Shown here: positions 46,736-59,820 of the stretch, piece by piece | Position numbering within the stretch: position 1 is the first letter of the stretch | How the letters are laid out: each line of letters begins with the position of its first letter | NCBI RefSeq assembly: GCF_029227915.1 | Contig: NC_079885.1 | Location: 15,387,001 to 15,451,000, forward strand | Source of the DNA: Hydractinia symbiolongicarpus | Lineage: Eukaryota; Cnidaria; Hydrozoa; Anthoathecata; Hydractiniidae | Reading direction: 5' to 3' | Length of the DNA stretch: 64,000 nt | Notes under the pieces: generated by a model | Databases searched by the model: none | What the model saw: the letters and a program-made list of their open reading frames with translations, nothing else | Told to the model about the DNA's origin: nothing | Program-made: the position numbers and the translations under genes

Positions 46736-47185
46736 ATTGACTTTTTCACGTTACATTATTTATCATTACGACTGTGACGTATCTTTTTTACGAAATAGCC
46801 GCTGAGTAAATCAAGAAAGAGACATGATTAGAAGTTGCTTTCCCTTCAAAACGGCTACGATCTGGCAGCAATAAATGCGCCAAGTCGCAAATGAATGGAT
46901 TACGAGCGTCAGACAAAGAAAATGGCGATGTAGTTAATTTGCTAATTAACTTTGTCATATGAAAATTAAGTCTGAAAGCACCCTAGATTTCCTTCGTTGG
47001 AACTTTTTACCGGAAATCTTAAAGCGCATGGTTGTCGTAATTAATGGATAGCGCTTGAAATGAGCTTTCAAATTCACATAGACACGACCTATTTCGGATG
47101 ATCCAGTCAAGAAATATGACCTTTAAAGTTTAAACCATTTTCGATGTAATGTGCTAATAAATCGTAGATATCTGCCCGTTTGTTT

Positions 47186-47304
47186 GTTTACGACCATACC
47201 ACGATGAACACACCTGTTCTCGTCCGATCACGGAAGTTAAGCATCGTCGGGCCGGGATAGTACTTGGATGGGGGACCGCCTGGGAACTCCCGGTGTCGTA
47301 GGCT
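47186..47304 (+). rRNA. 5S rRNA: 5S rRNA, copy 83 (C3T class)
   Basis: Only C3T. Repeat of copy 72. Confidence 0.97.
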
Positions 47305-47752
47305 ATTGACTTTTTCACATTACATTATTTATCATTACGACTGTGACGTATCTTTTTTACGAAATAGCCGCTGAGTAAATCAAGAAAGAGACATGATTAG
47401 AAGTTGCTTTCCCTTCAAAACGGCTACGATCTGGCAGCAATAAATGCGCCAAGTCGCAAATGAATGGATTACGAGCGTCAGAAAAAGAAAATGGCGATGT
47501 AGTAACTTTGCTAATTAACTTTGTCATATGAAAATTAAGTCGGAAAGCACCCTAGATTTCCTTCGTTGGAACTTTTTACCGGAAATCATAAAGCGCATTA
47601 TTGTTGTCAAGAATCGATAGCGCTTAAAGAGCTGTCAAACGCACATAAACACGACCTATTTCGAATGATCCAGTCAAGAAATATGACCTTTAAAGTTTGA
47701 ACCATTTTCGATGTAATGTGCTAATAAATCGTAGATATCTGCCCGTTTGTTT

Positions 47753-47871
47753 GTCTACGACCATACCACGATGAACACACCTGTTCTCGTCCGATCACGG
47801 AAGTTAAGCATCGTCGGGCCGGGATAGTACTTGGATGGGGGACCGCCTGGGAACTCCCGGTGTCGTAGGCT
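47753..47871 (+). rRNA. 5S rRNA: 5S rRNA, copy 84
   Basis: Consensus sequence. Confidence 0.98.
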
Positions 47872-48321
47872 ATTGACTTTTTCACGTTACATTATTTATC
47901 ATTACGACTGTGACGTATCTTTTTTACGAAATAGCCGCTGAGTAAATCAAGAAAGAGACATGATTAGAAGTTGCTTTCCCTTCAAAACGGCTACGATCTG
48001 GCAGCAATAAATGCGCCAAGTCGCAAATGAATGGATTACAAGCGTCAGACAAAGAAAATTGCGATGTAGTTACTTTGCTAATTAACTTTGTCATATGAAA
48101 ATTAAGTCGGAAAGCACCCTAGATTTCCTTCGTTGGAACTTTTTACCGGAAATCTTAAAGCGCATGGTTGTCGTAATTAATCGATAGCGCTTGAAATGAG
48201 CTTTCAAATGCACATAAACACGACCTATTTCGGATAATTCAGTCAAGAAATATGACCTTTAAAGTTTAAACCATTTTCGATGTAATGTGCTAATAAATCG
48301 TAGATATCTGCCCGTTTGTTT

Positions 48322-48440
48322 GTCTACGACCATACCACGATGAACACACCTGTTCTCGTCCGATCACGGAAGTTAAGCATCGTCGGGCCAGGATAGTACT
48401 TGGATGGGGGACCGCCTGGGAACTCCCGGTGTCGTAGGCT
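48322..48440 (+). rRNA. 5S rRNA: 5S rRNA, copy 85 (G69A class)
   Basis: Only G69A. Confidence 0.96.
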
Positions 48441-48890
48441 ATTGACTTTTTCACGTTACATTATTTATCATTACGACTGTGACGTATCTTTTTTACGAAA
48501 TAGCCGCTGAGTAAATCAAGAAAGAGACATGATTAGAAGTTGCTTTCCCTTCAAAACTGCTACGATCTGGCAGCAATAAATGCGCCAAGTCGCAAATGAA
48601 TGGATTACAAGCGTCAGACAAAGAAAATGGCGATGTAGTAAATTTGCTAATTAACTTTGTCATATGAAAATTAAGTCTGAAAGCACCCTAGATTTCCTTC
48701 GTTGGAACTTTTTACCGGAAATCTTAAAGCGCATGGTTGTCGTAATTAATGGATAGCGCTTGAAATGAGCTTTCAAATGCACATAAACACGACCTATTTC
48801 GGATGATCCAGTCAAGAAATATGACCTTTAAAGTTTAAACCATTTTCGATGTAATGTGCTAATAAATCGTAGATATCTGCCCGTTTGTTT

Positions 48891-49009
48891 GTTTACGACC
48901 ATACCACGATGAACACACCTGTTCTCGTCCGATCACGGAAGTTAAGCATCGTCGGGCCGGGATAGTACTTGGATGGGGCACCGCCTGGGAATTCCCGGTG
49001 TCGTAGGCT
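48891..49009 (+). rRNA. 5S rRNA: 5S rRNA, copy 86 (C3T+G89C+C102T)
   Basis: Same trio as copies 45, 55 and 60. Confidence 0.94.
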
Positions 49010-49459
49010 ATTGACTTTTTCACGTTACATTATTTATCATTACGACTGTGACGTATCTTTTTTACGAAATAGCCGCTGAGTAAATCAAGAAAGAGACATG
49101 ATTAGAAGTTGCTTTCCCTTCAAAACGGCTACGATCTGGCAGCAATAAATGCGCCAAGTCGCAAATGAATAGATTACGAGCGTCAGAAAAAGAAAATGGC
49201 GATGTAGTAACTTTGCTAATTAACTTTGTCATATGAAAATTAAGTCGGAAAGCACCCTAGATTTCCTTCGTTGGAACTTTTTACCGGAAATCATAAAGCG
49301 CATTATTGTTGTCAAGAATCGATAGCGCTTAAAAAGAGCTGTCAAACGCACATAAACACGACCTATTTGGAATGATCCAGTCAAGAAATATGACCTTTAG
49401 AGTTTGAACCATTTTCGATGTAATGTGCTAATAAATCGTAGATATCTGCCCGTTTGTTT

Positions 49460-49578
49460 GTCTACGACCATACCACGATGAACACACCTGTTCTCGTCCG
49501 ATCACGGAAGTTAAGCATCGTCGGGCCGGGATAGTACTTGGATGGGGGACCGCCTGGGAACTCCCGGTGTCGTAGGCT
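49460..49578 (+). rRNA. 5S rRNA: 5S rRNA, copy 87
   Basis: Consensus sequence. Confidence 0.98.
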
Positions 49579-50028
49579 ATTGACTTTTTCACGTTACATC
49601 ATTTATCATTACGACTGTGACGTATCTTTTTTACGCAATAGCCGCTGAGTAAATCAAGTAAGGGACGTGATTAGAAGATGCTTTCCCTTCAAAACGGCTA
49701 CAATCTTGCTGCAATAAATGCGCCACGTCGCAAATAAATGAATTACGAGCGTCAGACAAAGAAAATGGCGATGTAGTTACTTTGCTAATTAACTTTGTCA
49801 TATGAAAATTAAGTCTGAAAGCACCCTAGATTTCCTTCGTTGGAACTTTTTACCGGAAATCTTAAAGCGCATGGTTGTCGTAATTAATGGATAGCGCTTG
49901 AAATGAGCTTTCAAATGCACATAAACACGACCTATTTCGGATGATCCAGTCAAGAAATATGACCTTTAAAGTTTAAACCATTTTCGATGTAATGTGCTAA
50001 TAAATCGTAGATATCTGCCCGTTTGTTT

Positions 50029-50147
50029 GTTTACGACCATACCACGATGAACACACCTGTTCTCGTCCGATCACGGAAGTTAAGCATCGTCGGGCCGGGA
50101 TAGTACTTGGATGGGGGACCGCCTGGGAACTCCCGGTGTCGTAGGCT
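50029..50147 (+). rRNA. 5S rRNA: 5S rRNA, copy 88 (C3T class)
   Basis: Only C3T. Confidence 0.97.
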
Positions 50148-50597
50148 ATTGACTTTTTCACGTTACATTATTTATCATTACGACTGTGACGTATCTTTTT
50201 TACGAAATAGCCGCTGAGTAAATCAAGAAAGAGACATGATTAGAAGTTGCTTTCCCTTCAAAACGGCTACGATCTGGCAGCAATAAATGCGCCAAGTCGC
50301 AAATGAATGGATTACGAGCGTCAGACAAAGAAAATGGCGATGTAGTTAATTTGCTAATTAACTTTGTCATATGAAAATTAAGTCTGAAAGCACCCTAGAT
50401 TTCCTTCGTTGGAACTTTTTACCGGAAATCTTAAAGCGCATGGTTGTCGTAATTAATGGATAGCGCTTGAAATGAGCTTTCAAATGCACATAAACACGAC
50501 CTATTTCGGATGATCCAGTCAAGAAATATGACCTTTAAAGTTTAAACCATTTTCGATGTAATGTGCTAATAAATCGTAGATATCTGCCCGTTTGTTT

Positions 50598-50716
50598 GTT
50601 TACGACCATACCACGATGAACACACCTGTTCTCGTCCGATCACGGAAGTTAAGCATCGTCGGGCCGGGATAGTACTTGGATGGGGGACCGCCTGGGAACT
50701 CCCGGTGTCGTAGGCT
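50598..50716 (+). rRNA. 5S rRNA: 5S rRNA, copy 89 (C3T class)
   Basis: Only C3T. The second T tract downstream is preceded by TATA rather than TATC, a private change. Confidence 0.97.
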
Positions 50717-51166
50717 ATTGACTTTTTCACGTTACATTATTTATCATTACGACTGTGACGTATATTTTTTACGAAATAGCCGCTGAGTAAATCAAGAAAG
50801 AGAGATGATTAGAAGTTGCTTTCCCTTCAAAACGGCTACGATCTGGCAGCAATAAATGCGCCAAGTCGCAAATGAATGGATTACGAGCGTCAGAAAAAGA
50901 AAATGGCGATGTAGTAACTTTGCTAATTAACTTTGTCATATGAAAATTAAGTCGGAAAGCACCCTAGATTTCCTTCGTTGGAACTTTTTACCGGAAATCA
51001 TAAAGCGCATTATTGTTGTCAAGAATCGATAGCGCTTAAAAAGAGCTGTCAAACGCACATAAACACGACCTATTTCGAATGATCCAGTCAAGAAATATGA
51101 CCTTTAAAGTTTGAACCATTTTCGATGTAATGTGCTAATAAATCGTAGATATCTGCCCGTTTGTTT

Positions 51167-51285
51167 GTCTACGACCATACCACGATGAACACACCTGTTC
51201 TCGTCCGATCACGGAAGTTAAGCATCGTCGGGCCGGGATAGTACTTGGATGGGGGACCGCCTGGGAACTCCCGGTGTCGTAGGCT
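51167..51285 (+). rRNA. 5S rRNA: 5S rRNA, copy 90
   Basis: Consensus sequence. Confidence 0.98.
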
Positions 51286-51735
51286 ATTGACTTTTTCACG
51301 TTACATTATTTATCATTACGACTGTGACGTATCTTTTTTACGAAATAGCCGCTGAGTAAATCAAGAAAGAGACATGATTAGAAGTTGCTTTCCCTTCAAA
51401 ACGGCTACGATCTGGCAGCAATAAATGCGCCAAGTCGCAAATGAATGGATTACAAGCGTCAGACAAAGAAAATGGCGATGTAGTTACTTTGCTAATTAAC
51501 TTTGTCATATGAAAATTAAGTCGGAAAGCACCCTAGATTTCCTTCGTTGGAACTTTTTACCGGAAATCTTAAAGCGCATGGTTGTCGTAATTAATCGATA
51601 GCGCTTGAAATGAGCTTTCAAATGCACATAAACACGACCTATTTCGGATAATCCAGTCAAGAAATATGACCTTTAAAGTTTAAACCATTTTCGATGTAAT
51701 GTGCTAATAAATCGTAGATATCTGCCCGTTTGTTT

Positions 51736-51854
51736 GTGTACGACCATACCACGATGAACACACCTGTTCTCGTCCGATCACGGAAGTTAAGCATCGTCGG
51801 GCCAGGATAGTACTTGGATGGGGGACCGCCTGGGAACTCCCGGTGTCGTAGGCT
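51736..51854 (+). rRNA. 5S rRNA: 5S rRNA, copy 91 (C3G+G69A)
   Basis: C3G gives a G3-G116 mismatch in helix I; G69A mismatches C106. Shared with copy 93. Confidence 0.93.
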
Positions 51855-52304
51855 ATTGACTTTTTCACGTTACATCATTTATCATTACGACTGTGACGTA
51901 TCTTTTTTACGCAATAGCCGCTGAGTAAATCAAGTAAGGGACGTGATTAGAAGATGCTTTCCCTTCAAAACGGCTACAATCTTGCTGCAATAAATGCGCC
52001 ACGTCGCAAAAAAATGGATTACGAGCGTCAGACAAAGAAAATGGCGATGTAGTTACTTTGCTAATTAACTTTGTCATATGAAAATTAAGTCTGAAAGCAC
52101 CCTAGATTTCCTTCGTTGGAACTTTTTACCGGAAATCTTAAAGCGCATGGTTGTCGTAATTAATGGATAGCGCTTGAAATGAGCTTTCAAATGCACATGA
52201 ACACGACCTATTTCGGATGATCCAGTCAAGAAATATGACTTTTAAAGTTTAAACCATTTTCGATGTAATGTGCTAATAAATCGTAGATATCTGCCCGTTT
52301 GTTT

Positions 52305-52423
52305 GTTTACGACCATACCACGATGAACACACCTGTTCTCGTCCGATCACGGAAGTTAAGCATCGTCGGGCCGGGATAGTACTTGGATGGGGGACCGCCT
52401 GGGAACTCCCGGTGTCGTAGGCT
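52305..52423 (+). rRNA. 5S rRNA: 5S rRNA, copy 92 (C3T class)
   Basis: Only C3T. The spacer has TTCCCATC and AACTTGTTACC marks shared with the spacers of copies 94 and 95. Confidence 0.97.
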
Positions 52424-52873
52424 ATTGACTTTTTCACGTTACATTATTTATCATTACGACTGTGACGTATCTTTTTTACGAAATAGCCGCTGAGTAAATC
52501 AAGAAAGAGACATGATTAGAAGTTGCTTTCCCATCAAAACGGCTACGATCTGGCAGCAATAAATGCGCCAAGTCGCAAATGAATGGATTACGAGCGTCAG
52601 ACAAAGAAAATGGCGATGTAGTTAATTTGCTAATTAACTTTGTCATATGAAAATTAAGTCTGAAAGCACCCTAGATTTCCTTCGTTGGAACTTGTTACCG
52701 GAAATCTTAAAGCGCATGGTTGTCGTAATTAATGGATAGCGCTTGAAATGAGCTTTCAAATGCACATAAACACGACCTATTTCGGATGATCCAGTCAAGA
52801 AATATGACCTTTAAAGTTTAAACCATTTTCGATGTAATGTGCTAATAAATCGTAGATATCTGCCCGTTTGTTT

Positions 52874-52992
52874 GTGTACGACCATACCACGATGAACACA
52901 CCTGTTCTCGTCCGATCACGGAAGTTAAGCATCGTCGGGCCAGGATAGTACTTGGATGGGGGACCGCCTGGGAACTCCCGGTGTCGTAGGCT
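52874..52992 (+). rRNA. 5S rRNA: 5S rRNA, copy 93 (C3G+G69A)
   Basis: Repeat of copy 91 at +1138. Confidence 0.93.
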
Positions 52993-53442
52993 ATTGACTT
53001 TTTCACGTTACATCATTTATCATTACGACTGTGACGTATCTTTTTTACGCAATAGCCGCTGAGTAAATCAAGTAAGGGACGTGATTAGAAGATGCTTTCC
53101 CTTCAAAACGGCTACAATCTTGCTGCAATAAATGCGCCACGTCGCAAAAAAATGGATTACGAGCGTCAGACAAAGAAAATGGCGATGTAGTTACTTTGCT
53201 AATTAACTTTGTCATATGAAAATTAAGTCTGAAAGCACCCTAGATTTCCTTCGTTGGAACTTTTTACCGGAAATCTTAAAGCGCATGGTTGTCGTAATTA
53301 ATGGATAGCGCTTGAAATGAGCTTTCAAATGCACATGAACACGACCTATTTCGGATGATCCAGTCAAGAAATATGACTTTTAAAGTTTAAACCATTTTCG
53401 ATGTAATGTGCTAATAAATCGTAGATATCTGCCCGTTTGTTT

Positions 53443-53561
53443 GTTTACGACCATACCACGATGAACACACCTGTTCTCGTCCGATCACGGAAGTTAAGCA
53501 TCGTCGGGCCGGGATAGTACTTGGATGGGGGACCGCCTGGGAACTCCCGGTGTCGTAGGCT
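53443..53561 (+). rRNA. 5S rRNA: 5S rRNA, copy 94 (C3T class)
   Basis: Repeat of copy 92 at +1138; only C3T. Confidence 0.97.
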
Positions 53562-54011
53562 ATTGACTTTTTCACGTTACATTATTTATCATTACGACTG
53601 TGACGTATCTTTTTTACGAAATAGCCGCTGAGTAAATCAAGAAAGAGACATGATTAGAAGTTGCTTTCCCATCAAAACGGCTACGATCTGGCAGCAATAA
53701 ATGCGCCAAGTCGCAAATGAATGGATTACGAGCGTCAGACAAAGAAAATGGCGATGTAGTTAATTTGCTAATTAACTTTGTCATATGAAAATTAAGTCTG
53801 AAAGCACCCTAGATTTCCTTCGTTGGAACTTGTTACCGGAAATCTTAAAGCGCATGGTTGTCGTAATTAATGGATAGCGCTTGAAATGAGCTTTCAAATG
53901 CACATAAACACGACCTATTTCGGATGATCCAGTCAAGAAATATGACCTTTAAAGTTTAAACCATTTTCGATGTAATGTGCTAATAAATCGTAGATATCTG
54001 CCCGTTTGTTT

Positions 54012-54130
54012 GTGTACGACCATACCACGATGAACACACCTGTTCTCGTCCGATCACGGAAGTTAAGCATCGTCGGGCCGGGATAGTACTTGGATGGGGG
54101 ACCGCCTGGGAACTCCCGGTGTCGTAGGCT
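54012..54130 (+). rRNA. 5S rRNA: 5S rRNA, copy 95 (C3G)
   Basis: C3G with G69 intact. It joins the 5' end of the copy 91/93 type to the body and spacer of the copy 92/94 type, so a crossover lies between nt 3 and nt 69. Confidence 0.95.
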
Positions 54131-54580
54131 ATTGACTTTTTCACGTTACATTATTTATCATTACGACTGTGACGTATCTTTTTTACGAAATAGCCGCTGA
54201 GTAAATCAAGAAAGAGACATGATTAGAAGTTGCTTTCCCATCAAAACGGCTACGATCTGGCAGCAATAAATGCGCCAAGTCGCAAATGAATGGATTACGA
54301 GCGTCAGACAAAGAAAATGGCGATGTAGTTAATTTGCTAATTAACTTTGTCATATGAAAATTAAGTCTGAAAGCACCCTAGATTTCCTTCGTTGGAACTT
54401 GTTACCGGAAATCTTAAAGCGCATGGTTGTCGTAATTAATGGATAGCGCTTGAAATGAGCTTTCAAATGCACATAAACACGACCTATTTCGGATGATCCA
54501 GTCAAGAAATATGACCTTTAAAGTTTAAACCATTTTCGATGTAATGTGCTAATAAATCGTAGATATCTGCCCGTTTGTTT

Positions 54581-54699
54581 GTTTACGACCATACCACGAT
54601 GAACACACCTGTTCTCGTCCGATCACGGAAGTTAAGCATCGTCGGGCCGGGATAGTACTTGGATGGGGGACCGCCTGGAAACTCCCGGTGTCGTAGGCT
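54581..54699 (+). rRNA. 5S rRNA: 5S rRNA, copy 96 (C3T+G99A)
   Basis: Carries C3T and G99A, shared with copies 101 and 110. Confidence 0.95.
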
Positions 54700-55149
54700 A
54701 TTGACTTTTTCACGTTACATTATTTATCATTACGACTGTGACGTATCTTTTTTACGAAATAGCCGCTGAGTAAATCAAGAAAGAGACATGATTAGAAGTT
54801 GCTTTCCCTTAAAAACGGCTACGATCTGGCAGCAATAAATGCGCCAAGTCGCAAATGAATGGATTACGAGCGTCAGAAAAAGAAAATGGCGATGTAGTAA
54901 CTTTGCTAATTAACTTTGTCATATGAGAATTAAGTCGGAAAGCACCCTGGATTTCCTTCGTTGGAACTTTTTACCGGAAATCATAAAGCGCATTATTGTT
55001 GTCAAGAATCGATAGCGCTTAAAAAGAGCTGTCAAACGCACATAAACACGACCTATTTCGAATGATCCAGTCAAGAAATATGACCTTTAAAGTTTAAACC
55101 ATTTTCGATGTAATGTGCTAATAAATCGTAGATATCTGCCCGTTTGTTT

Positions 55150-55268
55150 GTCTACGACCATACCACGATGAACACACCTGTTCTCGTCCGATCACGGAAG
55201 TTAAGCATCGTCGGGCCAGGATAGTACTTGGATGGGGGACCGCCTGGGAACTCCCGGTGTCGTAGGCT
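55150..55268 (+). rRNA. 5S rRNA: 5S rRNA, copy 97 (G69A class)
   Basis: Only G69A. Confidence 0.96.
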
Positions 55269-55718
55269 ATTGACTTTTTCACGTTACATTATTTATCATT
55301 ACGACTGTCACGTATCTTTTTTACGAAATAGCCGCTGAGTAAATCAAGAAAGAGACATGATTAGAAGTTGCTTTCCCTTCAAAACGGCTACGATCTGGCA
55401 GCAATAAATGCGCCAAGTCGCAAATGAATGGATTACGAGCGTCAGACAAAGAAAATGGCGATGTAGTAACTTTGCTAATTAACTTTGTCATATGAAAATT
55501 AAGTCGGAAAGCACCCTAGATTTCCTTCGTTGGAACTTTTTACCGGAAATCATAAAGCGCATTATTGTTGTCAAGAATCGATAGCGCTTAAAAAGAGCTG
55601 TCAAACGCACATAAACACGACCTATTTCGAATGATCCAGTCAAGAAATATGACCTTTAAAGTTTGAACCATTTTCGATGTAATGTGCTAATAAATCGTAG
55701 ATATCTGCCCGTTTGTTT

Positions 55719-55837
55719 GTCTACGACCATACCACGATGAACACACCTGTTCTCGTCCGATCACGGAAGTTAAGCATCGTCGGGCCGAGATAGTACTTGG
55801 ATGGGGGACCGCCTGGGAACTCCCGGTGTCGTAGGCT
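55719..55837 (+). rRNA. 5S rRNA: 5S rRNA, copy 98 (G70A)
   Basis: Carries G70A without the helix II changes that accompany it elsewhere, so the two have been separated by recombination. The terminator is shortened to T4 (GACATTTTCAC). Confidence 0.94.
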
Positions 55838-56287
55838 ATTGACATTTTCACGTTACATTATTTATCATTACGACTGTGACGTATCTTTTTTACGAAATAG
55901 CCGCTGAGTAAATCAAGAAAGAGACATGATTAGAAGATGCTTTCCCTTCAAAACAGCTACAATCTTGCTGCAATAAATGCGCCACGTCGCAAATAAATGG
56001 ATTACGAGCGTCAGACAAAGAAAATGGCGATGTAGTTAATTTGCTAATTAACTTTGTCATATGAAAATTAAGTCTGAAAGCACCCTAGATTTCCTTCGTT
56101 GGAACTTTTTACCGAAAATCTTAAAGTGCATGGTTGTCGTAATTAATGGATAGCGCTTGAAATGAGCTTTCAAATACACATAAACACGACCTATTTCGGA
56201 TGATCCAGTCAAGAAATATGACCTTTAAAGTTTAAACCATTTTCGATGTAATGTGCTAATAAATCGTAGATATCTGCCCGTTTGTTT

Positions 56288-56406
56288 GTTTACGACCATA
56301 CCACGATGAACACACCTGTTCTCGTCCGATCACGGAAGTTAAGCATCGTCGGGCCGGGATAGTACTTGGATGGGGGACCGCCTGGGAACTCCCGGTGTCG
56401 TAGGCT
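56288..56406 (+). rRNA. 5S rRNA: 5S rRNA, copy 99 (C3T class)
   Basis: Only C3T. First gene of the 4897-bp-offset duplication (copies 99-103 and 108-112). Confidence 0.97.
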
Positions 56407-56856
56407 ATTGACTTTTTCACGTTACATTATTTATCATTACGACTGTGACGTATCTTTTTTACGAAATAGCCGCTGAGTAAATCAAGAAAGAGACATGATT
56501 AGAAGTTGCTTTCCCTTAAAAACGGCTACAATCTGGCAGCAATAAATGCGCCAAGTCGCAAATGAATGGATTACGAGCGTCAGAAAAAGAAAATGGCGAT
56601 GTAGTAACTTTGCTAATTAACTTTGTCATATGAAAATTAAGTTGGAAAGCACCCTAGATTTCCTTCGTTGGAACTTTTTACCGGAAATCATGAAGCGCAT
56701 TATTGTTGTCAAGAATCGATAGCGCTTAAAAAGAGCTGTCAAACGCACATAAACACGACCTATTTCGAATGATCCAGTCAAGAAATATGACCTTTAAAGT
56801 TTGAACCATTTTCGATGTAATGTGCTAATAAATCGTAGATATCTGCCCGTTTGTTT

Positions 56857-56975
56857 GTCTACGACCATACCACGATGAACACACCTGTTCTCGTCCGATC
56901 ACGGAAGTTAAGCATCGTCGGGCCGGGATAGTACTTGGATGGGGGACCGCCTGGGAACTCCCGGTGTCGTAGGCT
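56857..56975 (+). rRNA. 5S rRNA: 5S rRNA, copy 100
   Basis: Consensus sequence. Confidence 0.98.
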
Positions 56976-57425
56976 ATTGACTTTTTCACGTTACATTATT
57001 TATCATTACGACTGTGACGTATCTTTTTTACGAAATAGCCGCTGAGTAAATCAAGAAAGAGACATGAATAGAAGTTGCTTTCCCTTCAAAACAGCTACGA
57101 TCTGGCAGCAATAAATGCGCCAAGTCGCAAATGAATGGATTACAAGCGTCAGACAAAGAAAATGGCGATGTAGTTACTTTGCTAATTAACTTTGTCATAT
57201 GAAAATTAAGTCGGAAAGCACCCTAGATTTCCTTCGTTGGAACTTTTTACCGGAAATCTTAAAGCGCATGGTTGTCGTAATTAATGGATAGCGCTTGAAA
57301 TGAGCTTTCAAATGCACATAAACACGACCTATTTCGGATGATCCAGTCAAGAAATATGACCTTTAAAGTTTAAACCATTTTCGATGTAATGTGCTAATAA
57401 ATCGTAGATATCTGCCCGTTTGTTT

Positions 57426-57544
57426 GTTTACGACCATACCACGATGAACACACCTGTTCTCGTCCGATCACGGAAGTTAAGCATCGTCGGGCCGGGATAG
57501 TACTTGGATGGGGGACCGCCTGGAAACTCCCGGTGTCGTAGGCT
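57426..57544 (+). rRNA. 5S rRNA: 5S rRNA, copy 101 (C3T+G99A)
   Basis: Carries C3T and G99A. Confidence 0.95.
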
Positions 57545-57994
57545 ATTGACTTTTTCACGTTACATTATTTATCATTACGACTGTGACGTATCTTTTTTAC
57601 GAAATAGCCGCTGAGTAAATCAAGAAAGAGACATGATTAGAAGTTGCTTTCCCTTAAAAACGGCTACGATCTGGCAGCAATAAATGCGCCAAGTCGCAAA
57701 TGAATGGATTACGAGCGTCAGAAAAAGAAAATGGCGATGTAGTAACTTTGCTAATTAACTTTGTCATATGAAAATTAAGTCGGAAAGCACCCTAGATTTC
57801 CTTCGTTGGAACTTTTTACCGGAAATCATAAAGCGCATTATTGTTGTCAAGAATCGATAGCGCTTAAAAAGAGCTGTCAAACGAACATAAACACGACCTA
57901 TTTCGAATGATCCAGTCAAGAAATATGACCTTTAAAGTTTGAACCATTTTCGATGTAATGTGCTAATAAATCGTAGATATCTGCCCGTTTGTTT

Positions 57995-58113
57995 GTCTAC
58001 GACCATACCACGATGAACACACCTGTTCTCGTCCGATCACGGAAGTTAAGCATCGTCGGGCCGGGATAGTACTTGGATGGGGGACCGCCTGGGAACTCCC
58101 GGTGTCGTAGGCT
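57995..58113 (+). rRNA. 5S rRNA: 5S rRNA, copy 102
   Basis: Consensus sequence with a T6 terminator. Confidence 0.98.
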
Positions 58114-58563
58114 ATTGACTTTTTTACGTTACATTATTTATCATTACGACTGTGACGTATCTTTTTTACGAAATAGCCGCTGAGTAAATCAAGAAAGAGA
58201 CATGATTAGAAGTTGCTTTCCCTTCAAAACGGCTACGATCTGGCAGCAATAAATGCGCCAAGTCGCAAATGAATGGATTACAAGCGTCAGACAAAGACAA
58301 TGGCGATGTAGTTACTTTGCTAATTAACTTTTTCATATGAAAATTAAGTCGGAAAGCACCCTAGATTTCCTTCGTTGGAACTTTTTACCGGAAATCTTAA
58401 AGCGCATGGTTGTCGTAATTAATCGATAGCGCTTGAAATGAGCTTTCAAATGCACATAAACACGACCTATTTCGGATAATCCAGTCAAGAAATATGACCT
58501 TTAAAGTTTAAACCATTTTCGATGTAATGTGCTAATAAGTCGTAGATATCTGCCCGTTTGTTT

Positions 58564-58682
58564 GTCTACGACCATACCACGATGAACACACCTGTTCTCG
58601 TCCGATCACGGAAGTTAAGCATCGTCGGGCTAGGATAGTACTTGGATGGGGGACCGCCTGGGAACTCCCGGTGTCGTAGGCT
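58564..58682 (+). rRNA. 5S rRNA: 5S rRNA, copy 103 (C68T+G69A class)
   Basis: Carries C68T and G69A. The upstream block has TAATAAGTC in place of TAATAAATC, shared with copy 112. Confidence 0.95.
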
Positions 58683-59132
58683 ATTGACTTTTTCACGTTA
58701 CATTATTTATCATTACGACTGTGACGTATCTTTTTTACGAAATAGCCGCTGAGTAAATCAAGAAAGAGACATGATTAGAAGTTGCTTTCCCTTCAAAACG
58801 GCTACGATCTGGCAGCAATAAATGCGCCAAGTCGCAAATGAATGGATTACGAGCGTCAGACAAAGAAAATGGCGATGTAGTTAATTTGCTAATTAACTTT
58901 GTCATATGAAAATTAAGTCTGAAAGTACCCTAGATTGCCTTCGTTGGAACTTTTTACCGGAAATCTTAAAGCGCATGGTTGTCGTAATTAATCGATAGTG
59001 CTTGAAATGAGCTTTCAAATGCACATAAACACGACCTATTTCGGATAATCCAGTCAAGAAATATGACCTTTAAAGTTTAAACCATTTTCGATGTAATGTG
59101 CTAATAAATCGTAGATATCTGCCCGTTTGTTT

Positions 59133-59251
59133 GTCTACGACCATACCACGATGAACACACCTGTTCTCGTCCGATCACGGAAGTTAAGCATCGTCGGGCC
59201 AGGATAGTACTTGGATGGGGGACCGCCTGGGAACTCCCGGTGTCGTAGGCT
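59133..59251 (+). rRNA. 5S rRNA: 5S rRNA, copy 104 (G69A class)
   Basis: Only G69A. Confidence 0.96.
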
Positions 59252-59701
59252 ATTGACTTTTTCACGTTACATCATTTATCAATACGACTGTGACGTATCT
59301 TTTTTACGCAATAGCCGCTGAGTAAATCAAGTAAGGGACGTGATTAGAAGATGCTTTCCCTTCAAAACGGCTACAATCTTGCTGCAATAAATGCGCTACG
59401 TCGCAAATAAATGGATTACGAGCGTCAGACAAAGAAAATGGCGATGTAGTTACTTTGCTAATTAACTTTGTCATATGAAAATTAAGTCTGAAATCACCCT
59501 AGATTTCCTTCGTTGGAACTTTTTACCGGAAATCTTAAAGCGCATTATTGTCGTAATTAATGGATAGCGCTTGAAATGAGCTTTCAAATGCACATAAACA
59601 CGACCTATTTCGGATGATCCAGTCAAGAAATATGACCTTTAAAGTTTAAACCATTTTCGATGTAATGTGCTAATAAATCGTAGATATCTGCCCGTTTGTT
59701 T

Positions 59702-59820
59702 GTTTACGACCATACCACGATGAACACACCTGTTCTCGTCCGAACACGGAAGTTAAGCATCGTTGGGCCGGGATAGTACTTGGATGGGGGACCGCCTGGG
59801 AACTCCCGGTGTCGTAGGCT
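59702..59820 (+). rRNA. 5S rRNA: 5S rRNA, copy 105 (left-type island)
   Basis: Carries C3T, T43A and U63. U63 and the spacer start (TTAGGACTGGG) are marks of the left domain and return here after 45 kb. Confidence 0.95.

Larger units (their letters stand above)
38087..47752 (+). repeat. Six-gene duplication, offset 6256 bp (copies 67-72 and 78-83)
   Basis: Class order, unit lengths (568 after 68, 567 after 72 and 83) and private marks (ATAAGACC, CAAATTCACATA) agree. The offset becomes 6255 after a one-base loss following copy 80. Confidence 0.92.
51736..54011 (+). repeat. Two-gene tandem duplication, 1138 bp (copies 91-92 and 93-94)
   Basis: Pairs of C3G+G69A and C3T genes with the TTCCCATC and AACTTGTTACC spacer marks. 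Copy 95 is a third, partly recombined start. Confidence 0.92.
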
